A stretch of 64,000 bases of DNA. Origin: Asticcacaulis sp. ZE23SCel15. GTDB taxonomy: Bacteria; Pseudomonadota; Alphaproteobacteria; Caulobacterales; Caulobacteraceae. The stretch lies in contig NZ_CP130044.1 of the NCBI RefSeq assembly GCF_030505395.1, forward strand, positions 3,085,001 to 3,149,000, in the 5' to 3' direction. Positions within the stretch are counted from its first letter, which is position 1, and the number at the start of each line of letters is the position of its first letter. The notes beneath the pieces were generated by a model. That model ran no database searches, was not told the DNA's origin, and was given only the letters and a program-made list of their open reading frames with translations. The position numbers and the translations under genes were made by a program. Shown piece after piece: positions 48,093 to 57,066 of the stretch.

Positions 48093-49325
48093 GTGTCTTT
48101 TGATTCTGGAAAAACACTTTTAACGCTAAAAGTGAAACACTACGCGATAATATTCTTGTTTTGTCTGCCTATTCTCTCAGGGCTTATTGGCAAGATAGGT
48201 AAATCCAAAGCCTGGTTCGGTGACTATCAGGCCATTGCCTGTGCGGGCCAAAAGGTAATCGAATCACAGCCTATCTATGATTTTCAGTTGGCCTGCGAAG
48301 GCATGCGTCCAGCAGTTTTCGTCTATTTGCCGTTCGTAGCGGACACGGCGGCCTTTCTGGCCCGTATTTTTGGGCAAACCGGCCTGCAAACGCTCTATGC
48401 CGTCATCTATGTCTTCAGCCTTTTGGCGCTGGCCTGGCTGATCTATCTGCGTAAGGCAACTCCGGCCACGTTGATCCAGAAAATCCCGTTCGCAGCCTTC
48501 CTGACCGGCAGTGCGGTCGTGTGGGGCAATATTGCCGTTCTGTGCCATGCGGCGGTCGGTTTTAGCGCTTTGCTGGTCGCCAGCAGCTTTTGGTGGGGGC
48601 CGTGGGTATTTGTGGCTATTGTCGCCGCCTGCGGTAGCGTAAAGCCCGTCTTTCTGACCTATCTGGCGGTGGTGCTGTTCATGCAGGGCTCCATTTACAA
48701 ACGCCTGATCCTATTTGGCAGCGGGGCGGTTTTAGGCCTGCTGCCGACCGTTTTGTTCGCACTCGACGGATCGGCTTTGTCTCAGGAATGGCGTGATACG
48801 CTGTCTTACTTCGTCTACCAACTCACGCCCGGCGAAAGTTACTATGGCTGGCTGTCCCTTTTCGGCCTTAAGGCCGATGGCGTTTTGGCAGGCCTAGGCT
48901 TTCTAGGGTTCGCGGGTCTTCTTACCCTTGCCGGTTTTGCCATTGCCGAAGGTATGAAATTGTCCGCCACTGAGCGCGTATGGCTAGGGCTTAGCCTGGG
49001 GGTCTTGATGATCCCCCGTCTGATGTCACAGGATGTATTTTTAATCGGTATAGGTCTGGTGGCAATCGCCCTGAACAGCCAGTCCTTAGCTGAATCCAGC
49101 AAACTCATGAACTGGATCAAGAACAAAGGATTGACGGTTCTGGCGTCGATCTGCGTCTTTGTGCTTATCGGCAATGCGGTTGAACTCGGTGATTATACCA
49201 CGCGCATCGCGACACTGGCTTTGAGTCTCTACGTCCTGATCGTAGGCTTTATGGCCTTCAAAAATGTGCCCGAAGCCATAATGTCTGCCCTATCACATCG
49301 GCCACCAGAGCGTTCAAACCCATGA
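48093..49325 (+). CDS. DUF2029/GT87-like polytopic membrane glycosyltransferase, paralog 1
   Basis: This 410-aa protein has about ten helices. After the first helix comes GDYQAIACAGQKVIESQPIY and then CEGMRPAVFVYLPF; both are repeated in the next two genes. The conserved acidic residue after helix 1 fits the GT-C fold, in which an Asp near the first periplasmic loop is catalytic. It starts at GTG with AGGG upstream and overlaps paralog 2 by 4 bp (ATGA). It is divergent from the GT2-GtrA gene, with 88 bp between. The acceptor and sugar are unknown. Confidence 0.8.
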   Translation: MSFDSGKTLLTLKVKHYAIIFLFCLPILSGLIGKIGKSKAWFGDYQAIACAGQKVIESQPIYDFQLACEGMRPAVFVYLPFVADTAAFLARIFGQTGLQTLYAVIYVFSLLALAWLIYLRKATPATLIQKIPFAAFLTGSAVVWGNIAVLCHAAVGFSALLVASSFWWGPWVFVAIVAACGSVKPVFLTYLAVVLFMQGSIYKRLILFGSGAVLGLLPTVLFALDGSALSQEWRDTLSYFVYQLTPGESYYGWLSLFGLKADGVLAGLGFLGFAGLLTLAGFAIAEGMKLSATERVWLGLSLGVLMIPRLMSQDVFLIGIGLVAIALNSQSLAESSKLMNWIKNKGLTVLASICVFVLIGNAVELGDYTTRIATLALSLYVLIVGFMAFKNVPEAIMSALSHRPPERSNP

Positions 49326-50527
49326 ACGCGCTGGACTGGTTAACTCAAAAAACCAGAAGCCGGTGGTCTTTGGGGCTTATGGTGTTCTTTTTTACCTTGC
49401 CGGTAACCTCAAGCCTTATTGGGCGGCTAACCAAGGGCAAGTGGTGGCTGAATGATTTCGATGCCCTGCTCTGCGGCGCGGATCACATCCGGCGCCGATT
49501 GTCGCCCTATGACCTTGCCCCCATGTGTGAAGGCCTTAAACCTGCCGCCTATGTCTATGCGCCACAGGTGGGAAAGGCCTTAATACCGCTGATTGAAACC
49601 GTTGGGCTTGAGGGCGCACGATGGGCTTATGCCGCCCTTCTCATCCCGCTTATTTTACTGATGGCATGGTACAGCCTTGGCAAACGCTTCGATCATGTCC
49701 CTTTGCGACTGAGAGTTCTGGGATGCGGCTTGCTGACCGGCTCATCGATCGCCAGCGGCAATATCGGGCTTTTGCTGCACGGTGTCATTCTTCTGGCAGC
49801 CCTTGGACTTCATAAATCCCGCTGGACGTTTTTGGCTGCGGTTCTGTTTGCGGCTCTGATTAAACCGACCTTGCTGACCTATCTGATCGTATTTATCTAT
49901 CAGGATAAACCTATAATCAGCCGCATAGGCTTCGTCAGCTTTGGAGCGATTACGGGCCTTGCCGTCGTCGCATCCATTTTCGCTACGGCCGGGCCGTTAT
50001 ATGATGTCTGGCAAGCCCGGATTGCTGAGATTGTGGTGTCCGAACAGGCTGGCATGAGTTTCTTTGCCTGGGCGGCCACTGCCGGTCTCGAAGCCTCATC
50101 ACCATTCACGTTGGTGGGATATGTGTTATTCGCCGCTGCAATGGTTGTTTGCGGGTGGTTCATAGCTGAACATGCGGGCGCCACACGGGATGAACGCATA
50201 TTGCTGGGACTGGGCATGGCGCTGCTGCTCAATCCCCGTCTGATGGATTATGACCTTCTGATATTGCCTGCCGTCATGGCTCTGGTCGTTTCCCTCAGCC
50301 GGACTTTAGGCGACAGGCCGTTACATTGGGTCAGTTTAGGTTTCGTAATCGTATCCTTTGCGACCCTAATGCTACGCATGGCAGACATTGAAGGCTGGTC
50401 ACCTGATGCGTTTGCGGTGCTTGCCTACTGCGGACTGATTATTTTTTCAGGGCTAAAGCTGATCAAACGTCACGGCCACGACACAATGCAGGTCTTTTTA
50501 AAGTCGCTCAGAAGACCCAGTGTGTAA
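49322..50527 (+). CDS. DUF2029/GT87-like polytopic membrane glycosyltransferase, paralog 2
   Basis: This 401-aa protein has the same layout as the gene before it: NDFDALLCGADHIRRRLSPY after helix 1, then MCEGLKPAAYVYAPQ. A GSIASGNIGLLLHGVILLAA helix follows, and near the C-terminus comes LLNPRLMDYDLLILP, which is shared with paralog 3. The start codon lies inside the stop of paralog 1 (ATGA). Translational coupling suggests the two act together. Confidence 0.82.
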   Translation: MNALDWLTQKTRSRWSLGLMVFFFTLPVTSSLIGRLTKGKWWLNDFDALLCGADHIRRRLSPYDLAPMCEGLKPAAYVYAPQVGKALIPLIETVGLEGARWAYAALLIPLILLMAWYSLGKRFDHVPLRLRVLGCGLLTGSSIASGNIGLLLHGVILLAALGLHKSRWTFLAAVLFAALIKPTLLTYLIVFIYQDKPIISRIGFVSFGAITGLAVVASIFATAGPLYDVWQARIAEIVVSEQAGMSFFAWAATAGLEASSPFTLVGYVLFAAAMVVCGWFIAEHAGATRDERILLGLGMALLLNPRLMDYDLLILPAVMALVVSLSRTLGDRPLHWVSLGFVIVSFATLMLRMADIEGWSPDAFAVLAYCGLIIFSGLKLIKRHGHDTMQVFLKSLRRPSV

Positions 50528-50679
50528 TTACCGCCACAGTTTGCTCAAACCTAACGGCACAAACGCTTTTTATCGCGCTCGACACATTTGCAACCACATT
50601 CGGGTCTTATTCCGCCTCAATTCACGCTCAGTTGGATGAAAATCTTAAATAACAATCCATCCAGCCTTAGTGAATTTCA

Positions 50680-51930
50680 ATGCTTAACCGACTACCGGTT
50701 TTCAGAACCGACGCCCCTGCGTGGCTGTCGTCCCGCCTGACCTCGCCCACAGCGCTGGGCTGGTATATATTTGCCTTTACGTCGCCTTTGATCGGTGGGT
50801 TGATCGGACGGGTTATCAAGGAACGTCCTTGGCTGGTTGATTTCGATGCCTTGGCTTGCGCTGGCGTTAATATGACCCGCGATCTCTCGCCTTATGCCAT
50901 CAAACCCTTCTGTGAGGGCATGAAGGCCACCCCCTATGTTTACGCCCCTCAGATCGCGGGCGTTTTTGGCCACATGATCGAAGCCCTGAGCTATGATCTG
51001 CTGAGACTTAGTTATGTTCTGGCATTGGCCATTGCTCTGGGCTTTATTGGCTGGGTCGGCATGGTCAAGGCGATGCCCCATGCCCCCAATGCCCTGCGCA
51101 TCCCGGTCTATGCCATACTGACCGGCGGCAGCATCGCCTCCGGCAATATCGGCATATTGCTGCACGCCATCATTCTGTTATGCGCACTACAATTGGATAA
51201 ACACCGTTGGCCATTTATTCTGGCGGTTATTTTCGGCGCGTTTTTCAAACCGACCCTGATGACCTATTTCATCGTGCTGTTGTATCAGGACCGTCCAATG
51301 AAATCGCGCCTTGCGACCGGATTTGCAGCAGGAATTGCCGGAATTCTCGCCTATCTGGCCCTGATTAAATCGGCAGGCCCCCTCAGCGACGAATGGCGCG
51401 CCAGCCTTGATCAGATCGTCATGACCGAACAACCCGGCATAGGCTTCTTTTCGTGGATGCCATGGATCGGCTTGGAACCCAGTTCCACACCGTCTCTGAT
51501 TTTAGCCGCGCTTTTCATGGTGACCGTCGCGGCTTTGGGCTTTGCCATGGCCCATTGGGGCAAGATCACGGCCTTTGAGCGCATTATGCTGGGGCTGGGT
51601 GTGGCTCAGCTTCTGAACCCGCGGCTGATGGATTACGACATCCTCTACATCGCCCCCGCCGTGGTGTTGATGGCGACGATGAGCCGGCATCTGGGGTTGC
51701 GACAATACCAAGCGGTGACCTGGGGGCTGTTGATCATGTGTGCATCGATCCTCCTGATCAACAATTGGGACGCCAACGCCCTGCCCATCATTCCGATGTC
51801 AGGCTTAGGCATCACACTTTTGATGCTGTGGGTCGGCAGCCAGATTGTCTGGCTTAATCGGGAAAAGCTGATCGCGCCGTTTACGGGGCTTAAAAAGCCC
51901 CGCTTACAGAGCGGCCTTGAGCCGCTCTAG
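50680..51930 (+). CDS. DUF2029/GT87-like polytopic membrane glycosyltransferase, paralog 3
   Basis: This 416-aa protein is closest to paralog 2: VDFDALACAGVNMTRDLSPY, FCEGMKATPYVYAPQIAG, GSIASGNIGILLHAIILLCA and LLNPRLMDYDILYIAP. It is 152 bp downstream of paralog 2, a gap that may hold its own promoter, though I see no clear one. The last 27 bp overlap the 3' end of the convergent valS. Together the three genes look like a local triplication of one ancestral GT-C gene. Confidence 0.82.
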   Translation: MLNRLPVFRTDAPAWLSSRLTSPTALGWYIFAFTSPLIGGLIGRVIKERPWLVDFDALACAGVNMTRDLSPYAIKPFCEGMKATPYVYAPQIAGVFGHMIEALSYDLLRLSYVLALAIALGFIGWVGMVKAMPHAPNALRIPVYAILTGGSIASGNIGILLHAIILLCALQLDKHRWPFILAVIFGAFFKPTLMTYFIVLLYQDRPMKSRLATGFAAGIAGILAYLALIKSAGPLSDEWRASLDQIVMTEQPGIGFFSWMPWIGLEPSSTPSLILAALFMVTVAALGFAMAHWGKITAFERIMLGLGVAQLLNPRLMDYDILYIAPAVVLMATMSRHLGLRQYQAVTWGLLIMCASILLINNWDANALPIIPMSGLGITLLMLWVGSQIVWLNREKLIAPFTGLKKPRLQSGLEPL

Positions 51931-54612
51931 GGCGGCCGCCAGCTTGGCTTTGCCGTTTTCGGCCTCGGCCAGACGTTCGCGGTTTTCCTCGATTACTTCG
52001 TCCGGGGCTTTTTTGACGAACTCAGGATTGTCGAGCTTACGGCGCGTGCCGTCGATCGACTTGTCAAAAGCGGCAATGTCTTTCAGCAGACGCGCCTCTT
52101 CGGCCTTGAGGTCGATGAACTCGGCAATCGCCAGATGGGCGGTGGCCTCTAGCGCGACGAACGGCACCGACCCTGCCTGAGCGCTGTCAGCCACGGTAAC
52201 ATCGGACAAACGCCCTAAGAACAAGATCAGGTCACGGTGGGTCTCAAGCCGCGCCCTGGTCACGTCTGAGGCACCTGTCAGGCTCAACGGCGCCCGTGCC
52301 GATCCGGGTACATTCATTTCCGACCGTATCGAACGCACCTCAGAAATCAGGTCGATCAGCCAGTTGATTTCATCATCAGCCGACGCATCAATCCAGTCGC
52401 CCTTGAACTCAGGCCATGACTGAACAATCAGGTGGTTCGGGCGCGCGCCACTGGCGGTCTTATCCCACAGTTCTTCGGTGATGAACGGCATAACCGGATG
52501 CAGCAGGATCAGGCACTGATCCAGTACCCAGGCGGTCGTGGCGCGGATTTCAGCCTTAGCCACTTCATCATCGCCATTCAGGATCGGCTTGGCCAGTTCC
52601 AGATACCAGTCACAAACCACGTTCCAGACGAATTTATACAGCGCCGACGCCGCATCATCGAACGCGCAGGCTTCCAACGCCGTCGTCACCGCCTGCACCG
52701 TCTTTTGAACCTCACCGCGTATCCAGCGGCTGAGGGGCAGTTTCACGTCCGCCGGATCAAAGCCTTCGGCATGGGCGCATTCGTTCATCTGCGCGAAACG
52801 GGCGGCATTCCAAAGTTTGGTGCCAAAGTTGCGGTAGCCTTCGATGCGTTGTTTGGCCAGTTTGATGTCACGGCCCTGCCCCGACATGGCGGTCATGGTG
52901 AAACGCAAAGCATCGGCGCCAAATTCATCGATCAGCACCAGCGGGTCCATGACATTGCCCTTGGACTTGGACATCTTCTGCCCCTTGTCGTCGCGGACCA
53001 GCGCATTGATAAACACCCGCTCAAACGGGGCCTTGCCGGTAAAATGCAAGCCCATCATCATCATACGGGCGACCCAGAAAAAGATGATATCAAAGCCGGT
53101 AATCAGGGTATGGGTCGGATAAAAGCGCTCAAGGTCTTTGGTCTGTTCCGGCCAGCCCATCGTCGAAAATGGCCACAGCGCCGACGAGAACCAGGTATCG
53201 AGAACATCTTCGTCTTGTTGAAGATGAACTTCGTGACCGTAATGGGCCTTAGCGGCAGCAAAAGCCTGACTTTCATTTTCTTCAACGAAAATTTTGCCAT
53301 CCGGTCCAAACCAAGCCGGAATACGATGGCCCCACCAAAGCTGACGCGACACACACCACGGCTCAATGTTACGCAGCCACTCAAAGTAAGTCTTTTCCCA
53401 GTTCTTAGGCTCAAACACAGTGCGTCCATCTTCGACGGCAGCCAATGCGTCTTTCGCCAATTCACCGGCATTAACATACCACTGATCGGTCAGATAAGGC
53501 TCAATCACAACGCCGGAGCGGTCGCCATGCGGCACCATATGGCGAGTTTTTTCGATCTCTTTTAGCAGCCCCAGATTTTCCATCTCGGCGATGATGGCTT
53601 TGCGCGCTGCAAAGCGATCCTGCCCGCGATAAGCTTCCGGCACCGAGTCATTCAGACGCGCCTGATCATCCAAAATATTGATCGACTCTAAACCGTGCCG
53701 CTTGCCGACCTGAAAGTCGTTAAAGTCATGGGCGGGCGTGATCTTAACAGCACCGGAACCCTTGGCCGGATCGGCGTATTCGTCGGCCACAATCGGAATG
53801 CGACGGCCAACAATTGGCAGGACGACCTCTTTGCCGACCAAGCCTTTATAGCGCTCATCATCCTGATGCACGGCCACTGCCGTATCACCCAGCATGGTTT
53901 CAGGACGGGTCGTCGCAACGACGATATAGTCGCGCGTCTCAAAGGTCTCATTACCCTCTTCATCTTTGATTGGATGCTGATAGGTCAGCCCATCTGCCAA
54001 GGGGTAGGCGAAGTGATAATAGGCCCCATCGACTTCTTTTTGTTCGACCTCAAGGTCGGAAATCGCCGTCTGAAAATACGGGTCCCAGTTGACCAGCCGC
54101 TTATCGCGGTAAATCAGGCCCTCTTTATGCAATTGCACGAACACCTTGCGCACCGCCGCCGACAAGCCTTCATCAAGCGTGAAGCGTTCCCGCGACCAGT
54201 CACACGATGCCCCCAAACGGCGCAACTGACCGACAATCGTGCCGCCCAATTCGGCTTTCCAGTCCCAGACCTTTTGCACAAAGGCGTCTCGGCCCATATC
54301 CCGGCGCGATTGCTGCCCTGCAGTCGCCAGTTGACGCTCAACCACCATCTGGGTGGCAATGCCGGCGTGATCCGTCCCCGGCAGCCACAAAGCTGCCTTA
54401 CCGCGCATCCGCTCAAAGCGGATCAGCACGTCCTGAAGGGTATTATTAAGCGCATGGCCAATGTGCAGCGATCCCGTCACATTGGGCGGCGGTATCACAA
54501 TCGAAAAGCTCTCAGCCCCCTCCTTGTCAGTCGGCTTAAAAGCACCGGACGTTTCCCACATCTCATAAAGGCGCGGTTCAACGGATTTCGGATCGAAAGT
54601 CTTTTCTAACAT
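51904..54612 (-). CDS. valS: Valyl-tRNA synthetase
   Basis: This class I synthetase charges tRNA-Val and edits misactivated threonine. The 902-aa protein has HIGH at residues 50-53 (PPPNVTGSLHIGHALNN), the KMSKS loop in DDKGQKMSKSKGNVMDP, the editing domain ATTRPETMLGDTAVAV, and a C-terminal coiled coil. I chose the ATG at 54612 (MLEKTFDPKS); a frame extending to 54690 adds 26 residues unlike the family. Its 3' end overlaps the convergent DUF2029 gene by 27 bp. Confidence 0.97.
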   Translation of the reverse strand: MLEKTFDPKSVEPRLYEMWETSGAFKPTDKEGAESFSIVIPPPNVTGSLHIGHALNNTLQDVLIRFERMRGKAALWLPGTDHAGIATQMVVERQLATAGQQSRRDMGRDAFVQKVWDWKAELGGTIVGQLRRLGASCDWSRERFTLDEGLSAAVRKVFVQLHKEGLIYRDKRLVNWDPYFQTAISDLEVEQKEVDGAYYHFAYPLADGLTYQHPIKDEEGNETFETRDYIVVATTRPETMLGDTAVAVHQDDERYKGLVGKEVVLPIVGRRIPIVADEYADPAKGSGAVKITPAHDFNDFQVGKRHGLESINILDDQARLNDSVPEAYRGQDRFAARKAIIAEMENLGLLKEIEKTRHMVPHGDRSGVVIEPYLTDQWYVNAGELAKDALAAVEDGRTVFEPKNWEKTYFEWLRNIEPWCVSRQLWWGHRIPAWFGPDGKIFVEENESQAFAAAKAHYGHEVHLQQDEDVLDTWFSSALWPFSTMGWPEQTKDLERFYPTHTLITGFDIIFFWVARMMMMGLHFTGKAPFERVFINALVRDDKGQKMSKSKGNVMDPLVLIDEFGADALRFTMTAMSGQGRDIKLAKQRIEGYRNFGTKLWNAARFAQMNECAHAEGFDPADVKLPLSRWIRGEVQKTVQAVTTALEACAFDDAASALYKFVWNVVCDWYLELAKPILNGDDEVAKAEIRATTAWVLDQCLILLHPVMPFITEELWDKTASGARPNHLIVQSWPEFKGDWIDASADDEINWLIDLISEVRSIRSEMNVPGSARAPLSLTGASDVTRARLETHRDLILFLGRLSDVTVADSAQAGSVPFVALEATAHLAIAEFIDLKAEEARLLKDIAAFDKSIDGTRRKLDNPEFVKKAPDEVIEENRERLAEAENGKAKLAAALERLKAAL

Positions 54613-54715
54613 GCTCAGGCTTTGACAATAAAAACAGGAAGGGAAAACAAAAACGGCGCCCGCAATGGACGCCGTTCTCTCTATAACCATTTGCGGTGAA
54701 GCGGAAGGGCTTAGA

Positions 54716-54758
54716 GCGCATGCCGAAAAGTGTGAAGCGGTTTTCGGATAAAATGCGC
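54716..54758. repeat. Dispersed palindromic repeat, copy 2
   Basis: This 43-bp element has outer arms GCGCAT/ATGCGC and inner arms CCGAAAA/TTTTCGG around GTGTGAAGCGG. It matches copy 1 (35580-35623) in the core GAAAAGTG...CGGTTTTC and in AAAATGCGC. It lies between popZ and valS on their shared strand, 11 bp after the popZ stop, where it may also act as a transcript-end hairpin. Confidence 0.7.
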
Positions 54759-54769
54759 GTTAAAAAAAT

Positions 54770-55327
54770 CTAGCGCCGGGCTTGACGCGCGATGCGCTCG
54801 ACCTCAAGGCGGACTTGTTCTTCAACGATAGACGCCAGATTTTTGTCCAGCCAATCCTGAAGCATAGGCCGCATCAGTTCTTTAAGGACGTCCTCTAAGG
54901 TCCGGCCATCTTTCGGCACCAGCAAAGCGTTTGTCAGGGCACCAAAGGCATTCGCCGCCGTGCTCTCCGTCCGGTCACTGACCAGACGCGACGCGCCAAA
55001 ATCAGGCTCCGGTGCCGAAAAGACGGGCTTAGGTTCCGGCTTAGGCGCAGGTGCCACTGCCGGCTCATAGGCATCCAGATCCCCAATCGACGCCACCGGT
55101 GCCGCCACATAAGGCTCGGTCAACTCCAGAACATCATCCTCCGGCTCGTCCTCTTCAAACGCGGCCATTGGCTCCGGTTCGGGTTCAGGCGCAGGTTCCG
55201 GTTCAGCGACCGCCACTTCGGCCGGTGCCTCAGCCGCCTCTTCAGGCGCATCATCTTCGGAGATGATGCGGCGAATGGAGGCAAGGATTTCCTCCATAGT
55301 CGGCTCGTGTGCGGATTGGTCTGACAT
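54770..55327 (-). CDS. popZ: Polar organizing protein PopZ
   Basis: PopZ self-assembles at the cell pole into a network that anchors ParB and the centromere and recruits cell-cycle regulators. The 185-aa protein has the conserved N-terminal helix MSDQSAHEPTMEEILASIRR followed by IISEDDAP, an acidic Pro/Glu-rich linker, and a C-terminal self-assembly region with AFGALTNALLVPKDGRTLED and LMRPMLQDWLDKNLASIVEE. I chose the ATG at 55327; a longer frame adds 21 unrelated residues. It lies upstream of valS on the same strand, as in Caulobacter. Confidence 0.93.
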   Translation of the reverse strand: MSDQSAHEPTMEEILASIRRIISEDDAPEEAAEAPAEVAVAEPEPAPEPEPEPMAAFEEDEPEDDVLELTEPYVAAPVASIGDLDAYEPAVAPAPKPEPKPVFSAPEPDFGASRLVSDRTESTAANAFGALTNALLVPKDGRTLEDVLKELMRPMLQDWLDKNLASIVEEQVRLEVERIARQARR

Positions 55328-55485
55328 GGTAATATCGCCGTTGAATCGGAAAACTGTGCTATAAAGACACGGCTTAAGGGATTTTGGCAACTCTTAAGCT
55401 TATAAGCCGCCCATTAATTCGCGAAACGGGCTAATTTTCCTGTTACTCATTGAAAAATCAGCCTGTTTTGCAATGACGAAAATGA

Positions 55486-56904
55486 CTACTTTTCAGTCAT
55501 ACCATCCGTAACGCCCGCGCCAAGACCGTCAATTGCGCGAATCACCGGCTCAATTGTCATGCCTTTATTCTTGACACGATCAAAGTTCTTAGCGGGGTCA
55601 TAGACCTCTGCCTGGGGCACCAGTTCACGCGCATTCAGGCTGCCCATGACCGCCAAAAGTTGGGATGAGGCCACATATTCGTCGCGCTGGGCATTAATCA
55701 GCGCCAACTGTGCAGACCGGTATTCCTGTTCGGCATTCAGCACTTCGATATTGGTGCGAAGCCCCACCTGAAACTCCATCTTGACACCTTCGGCCGCAAG
55801 CCGGGTGGCACGCACCTGCTCCTGATTGGCTGCCGTTGCCGACTTGGCCGCCACCATTTGCGCCCAGGACGATGACGTATCCTGTATGACGCCGCGGCGG
55901 TTTTCTTCGACCGTCATCTTTTGGGCCGTGTGTCCCTCGGCGGCCTGACGGATACGGGAAGAGTTAAATCCGGCTGAAAACAACGGAATCGACAAACGCA
56001 AGGTTGCCGACGCAGCATCGCGGTTATCGAGATTGTTGAAATCATTCGTCGGCGCAAATGCGCCGTAACTGGCGGATAGCCCAACCGTCGGCCCCAGATT
56101 TGAGCGGGCGGCCTTGACACGAGCCCGCGCGGCGGCTTCGGCAAATAAGGCCGAATTCAGATCAGGGTTATATTTTTCAGCCGCAGTCAGTGCCAAATCA
56201 AAATCGGTAGGTACGTTGGGCAGCGCCGTCTCCGGCTCCAGATTGGTCGGGGCCTGACCAACGATGGCGATATATGACGCGCGGCTGGTGTCCAGTTGCG
56301 CCTTGGCCTGCGCCAGAGACGCCTGTGAGGCCGCCAGACGGGCTTCGGATTGCGCCACATCCGTGCGGGTGTTGTCGCCGACCGAGAAGCGCGCATTGGC
56401 CTCATCCAGTTGGCGCTTCAAAACCTCATAATTTTCCTGACGGATGCGCAGGGCTTCCTGATCGCGGCGCACGGCGGTGTAGACCGAGATCACATTCAAC
56501 AGAACCGATTGCTCGACCGACCGCAGACCTTCTTGTCCCGCCAGAACATCAGCCTTGGCGGCATCCAGCGTGGACACCAATGCGCCCGAAGCAAAAATCG
56601 GTTGGCTGGCAGAAAATGTCAAAGCAGATGTCGAGCGATTACCGGAAAGGTCGGGCAGATCATTATACCCCACTTCGGCGCCTGCATTCAGCGACGGACC
56701 AAGGCTGGAGCGGGCCTGCACATAGGTTTCATCCTGCGCCCGTTGCAGGGCACGTTGTCTCTGGATAGTGGGATTGCTGGCATAGGCCATAGCAATGGCC
56801 TCGGTCAAAGTTTCTGCGGATGCCACCCCGGCACCGCCGATACCGGCCATCAACGCCAGAACACTTAAACCTACACGTAACTGAACAGACTTCGCACCCG
56901 TCAT
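55486..56904 (-). CDS. TolC/RsaF-type outer membrane efflux channel
   Basis: This 472-aa outer-membrane protein forms trimeric channels for type I secretion or drug efflux. It has a signal peptide (ending GVASA, about residue 29), two internally repeated OEP domains, and typical coiled-coil helices such as LRIRQENYEVLKRQLDEANA and the second-repeat GLRTNIEVLNAEQEYRSAQL. In Caulobacter the equivalent gene next to popZ encodes an RsaF-like channel (from memory). No inner-membrane transporter genes are adjacent. Confidence 0.93.
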   Translation of the reverse strand: MTGAKSVQLRVGLSVLALMAGIGGAGVASAETLTEAIAMAYASNPTIQRQRALQRAQDETYVQARSSLGPSLNAGAEVGYNDLPDLSGNRSTSALTFSASQPIFASGALVSTLDAAKADVLAGQEGLRSVEQSVLLNVISVYTAVRRDQEALRIRQENYEVLKRQLDEANARFSVGDNTRTDVAQSEARLAASQASLAQAKAQLDTSRASYIAIVGQAPTNLEPETALPNVPTDFDLALTAAEKYNPDLNSALFAEAAARARVKAARSNLGPTVGLSASYGAFAPTNDFNNLDNRDAASATLRLSIPLFSAGFNSSRIRQAAEGHTAQKMTVEENRRGVIQDTSSSWAQMVAAKSATAANQEQVRATRLAAEGVKMEFQVGLRTNIEVLNAEQEYRSAQLALINAQRDEYVASSQLLAVMGSLNARELVPQAEVYDPAKNFDRVKNKGMTIEPVIRAIDGLGAGVTDGMTEK

Positions 56905-57066
56905 AAACGACTTCCCTAAAAAGATTAATGACGCCCCTACGCGTCATGCCCCGGCGCCCACAGACGCGAAGAACCCTTGGTTCCATCTCTGGCACAAGTT
57001 ACGGTATTTGGCGAATTAAGCTTTTTTCACATTTGCCCAAAAGAAGGCGCTCAGGAAAGCTTTGGA

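Noticed and set aside
48093-51930. Reading the three membrane paralogs as transporters or a mobile duplication
   Set aside because: No transposase, terminal repeats or target duplication is visible, and the conserved acidic residue after helix 1 plus the GT2-GtrA neighbour favour GT-C glycosyltransferases.
52432-53565. 377-aa plus-strand open frame inside valS
   Set aside because: Antisense to the well-conserved valyl-tRNA synthetase; composition (many His, Arg, Gln) is that of a shadow frame and no domain is recognisable.
53695-54609. 304-aa plus-strand open frame opposite the valS N-terminal half
   Set aside because: Fully antisense to conserved valS motifs including HIGH; no start signal or family match.
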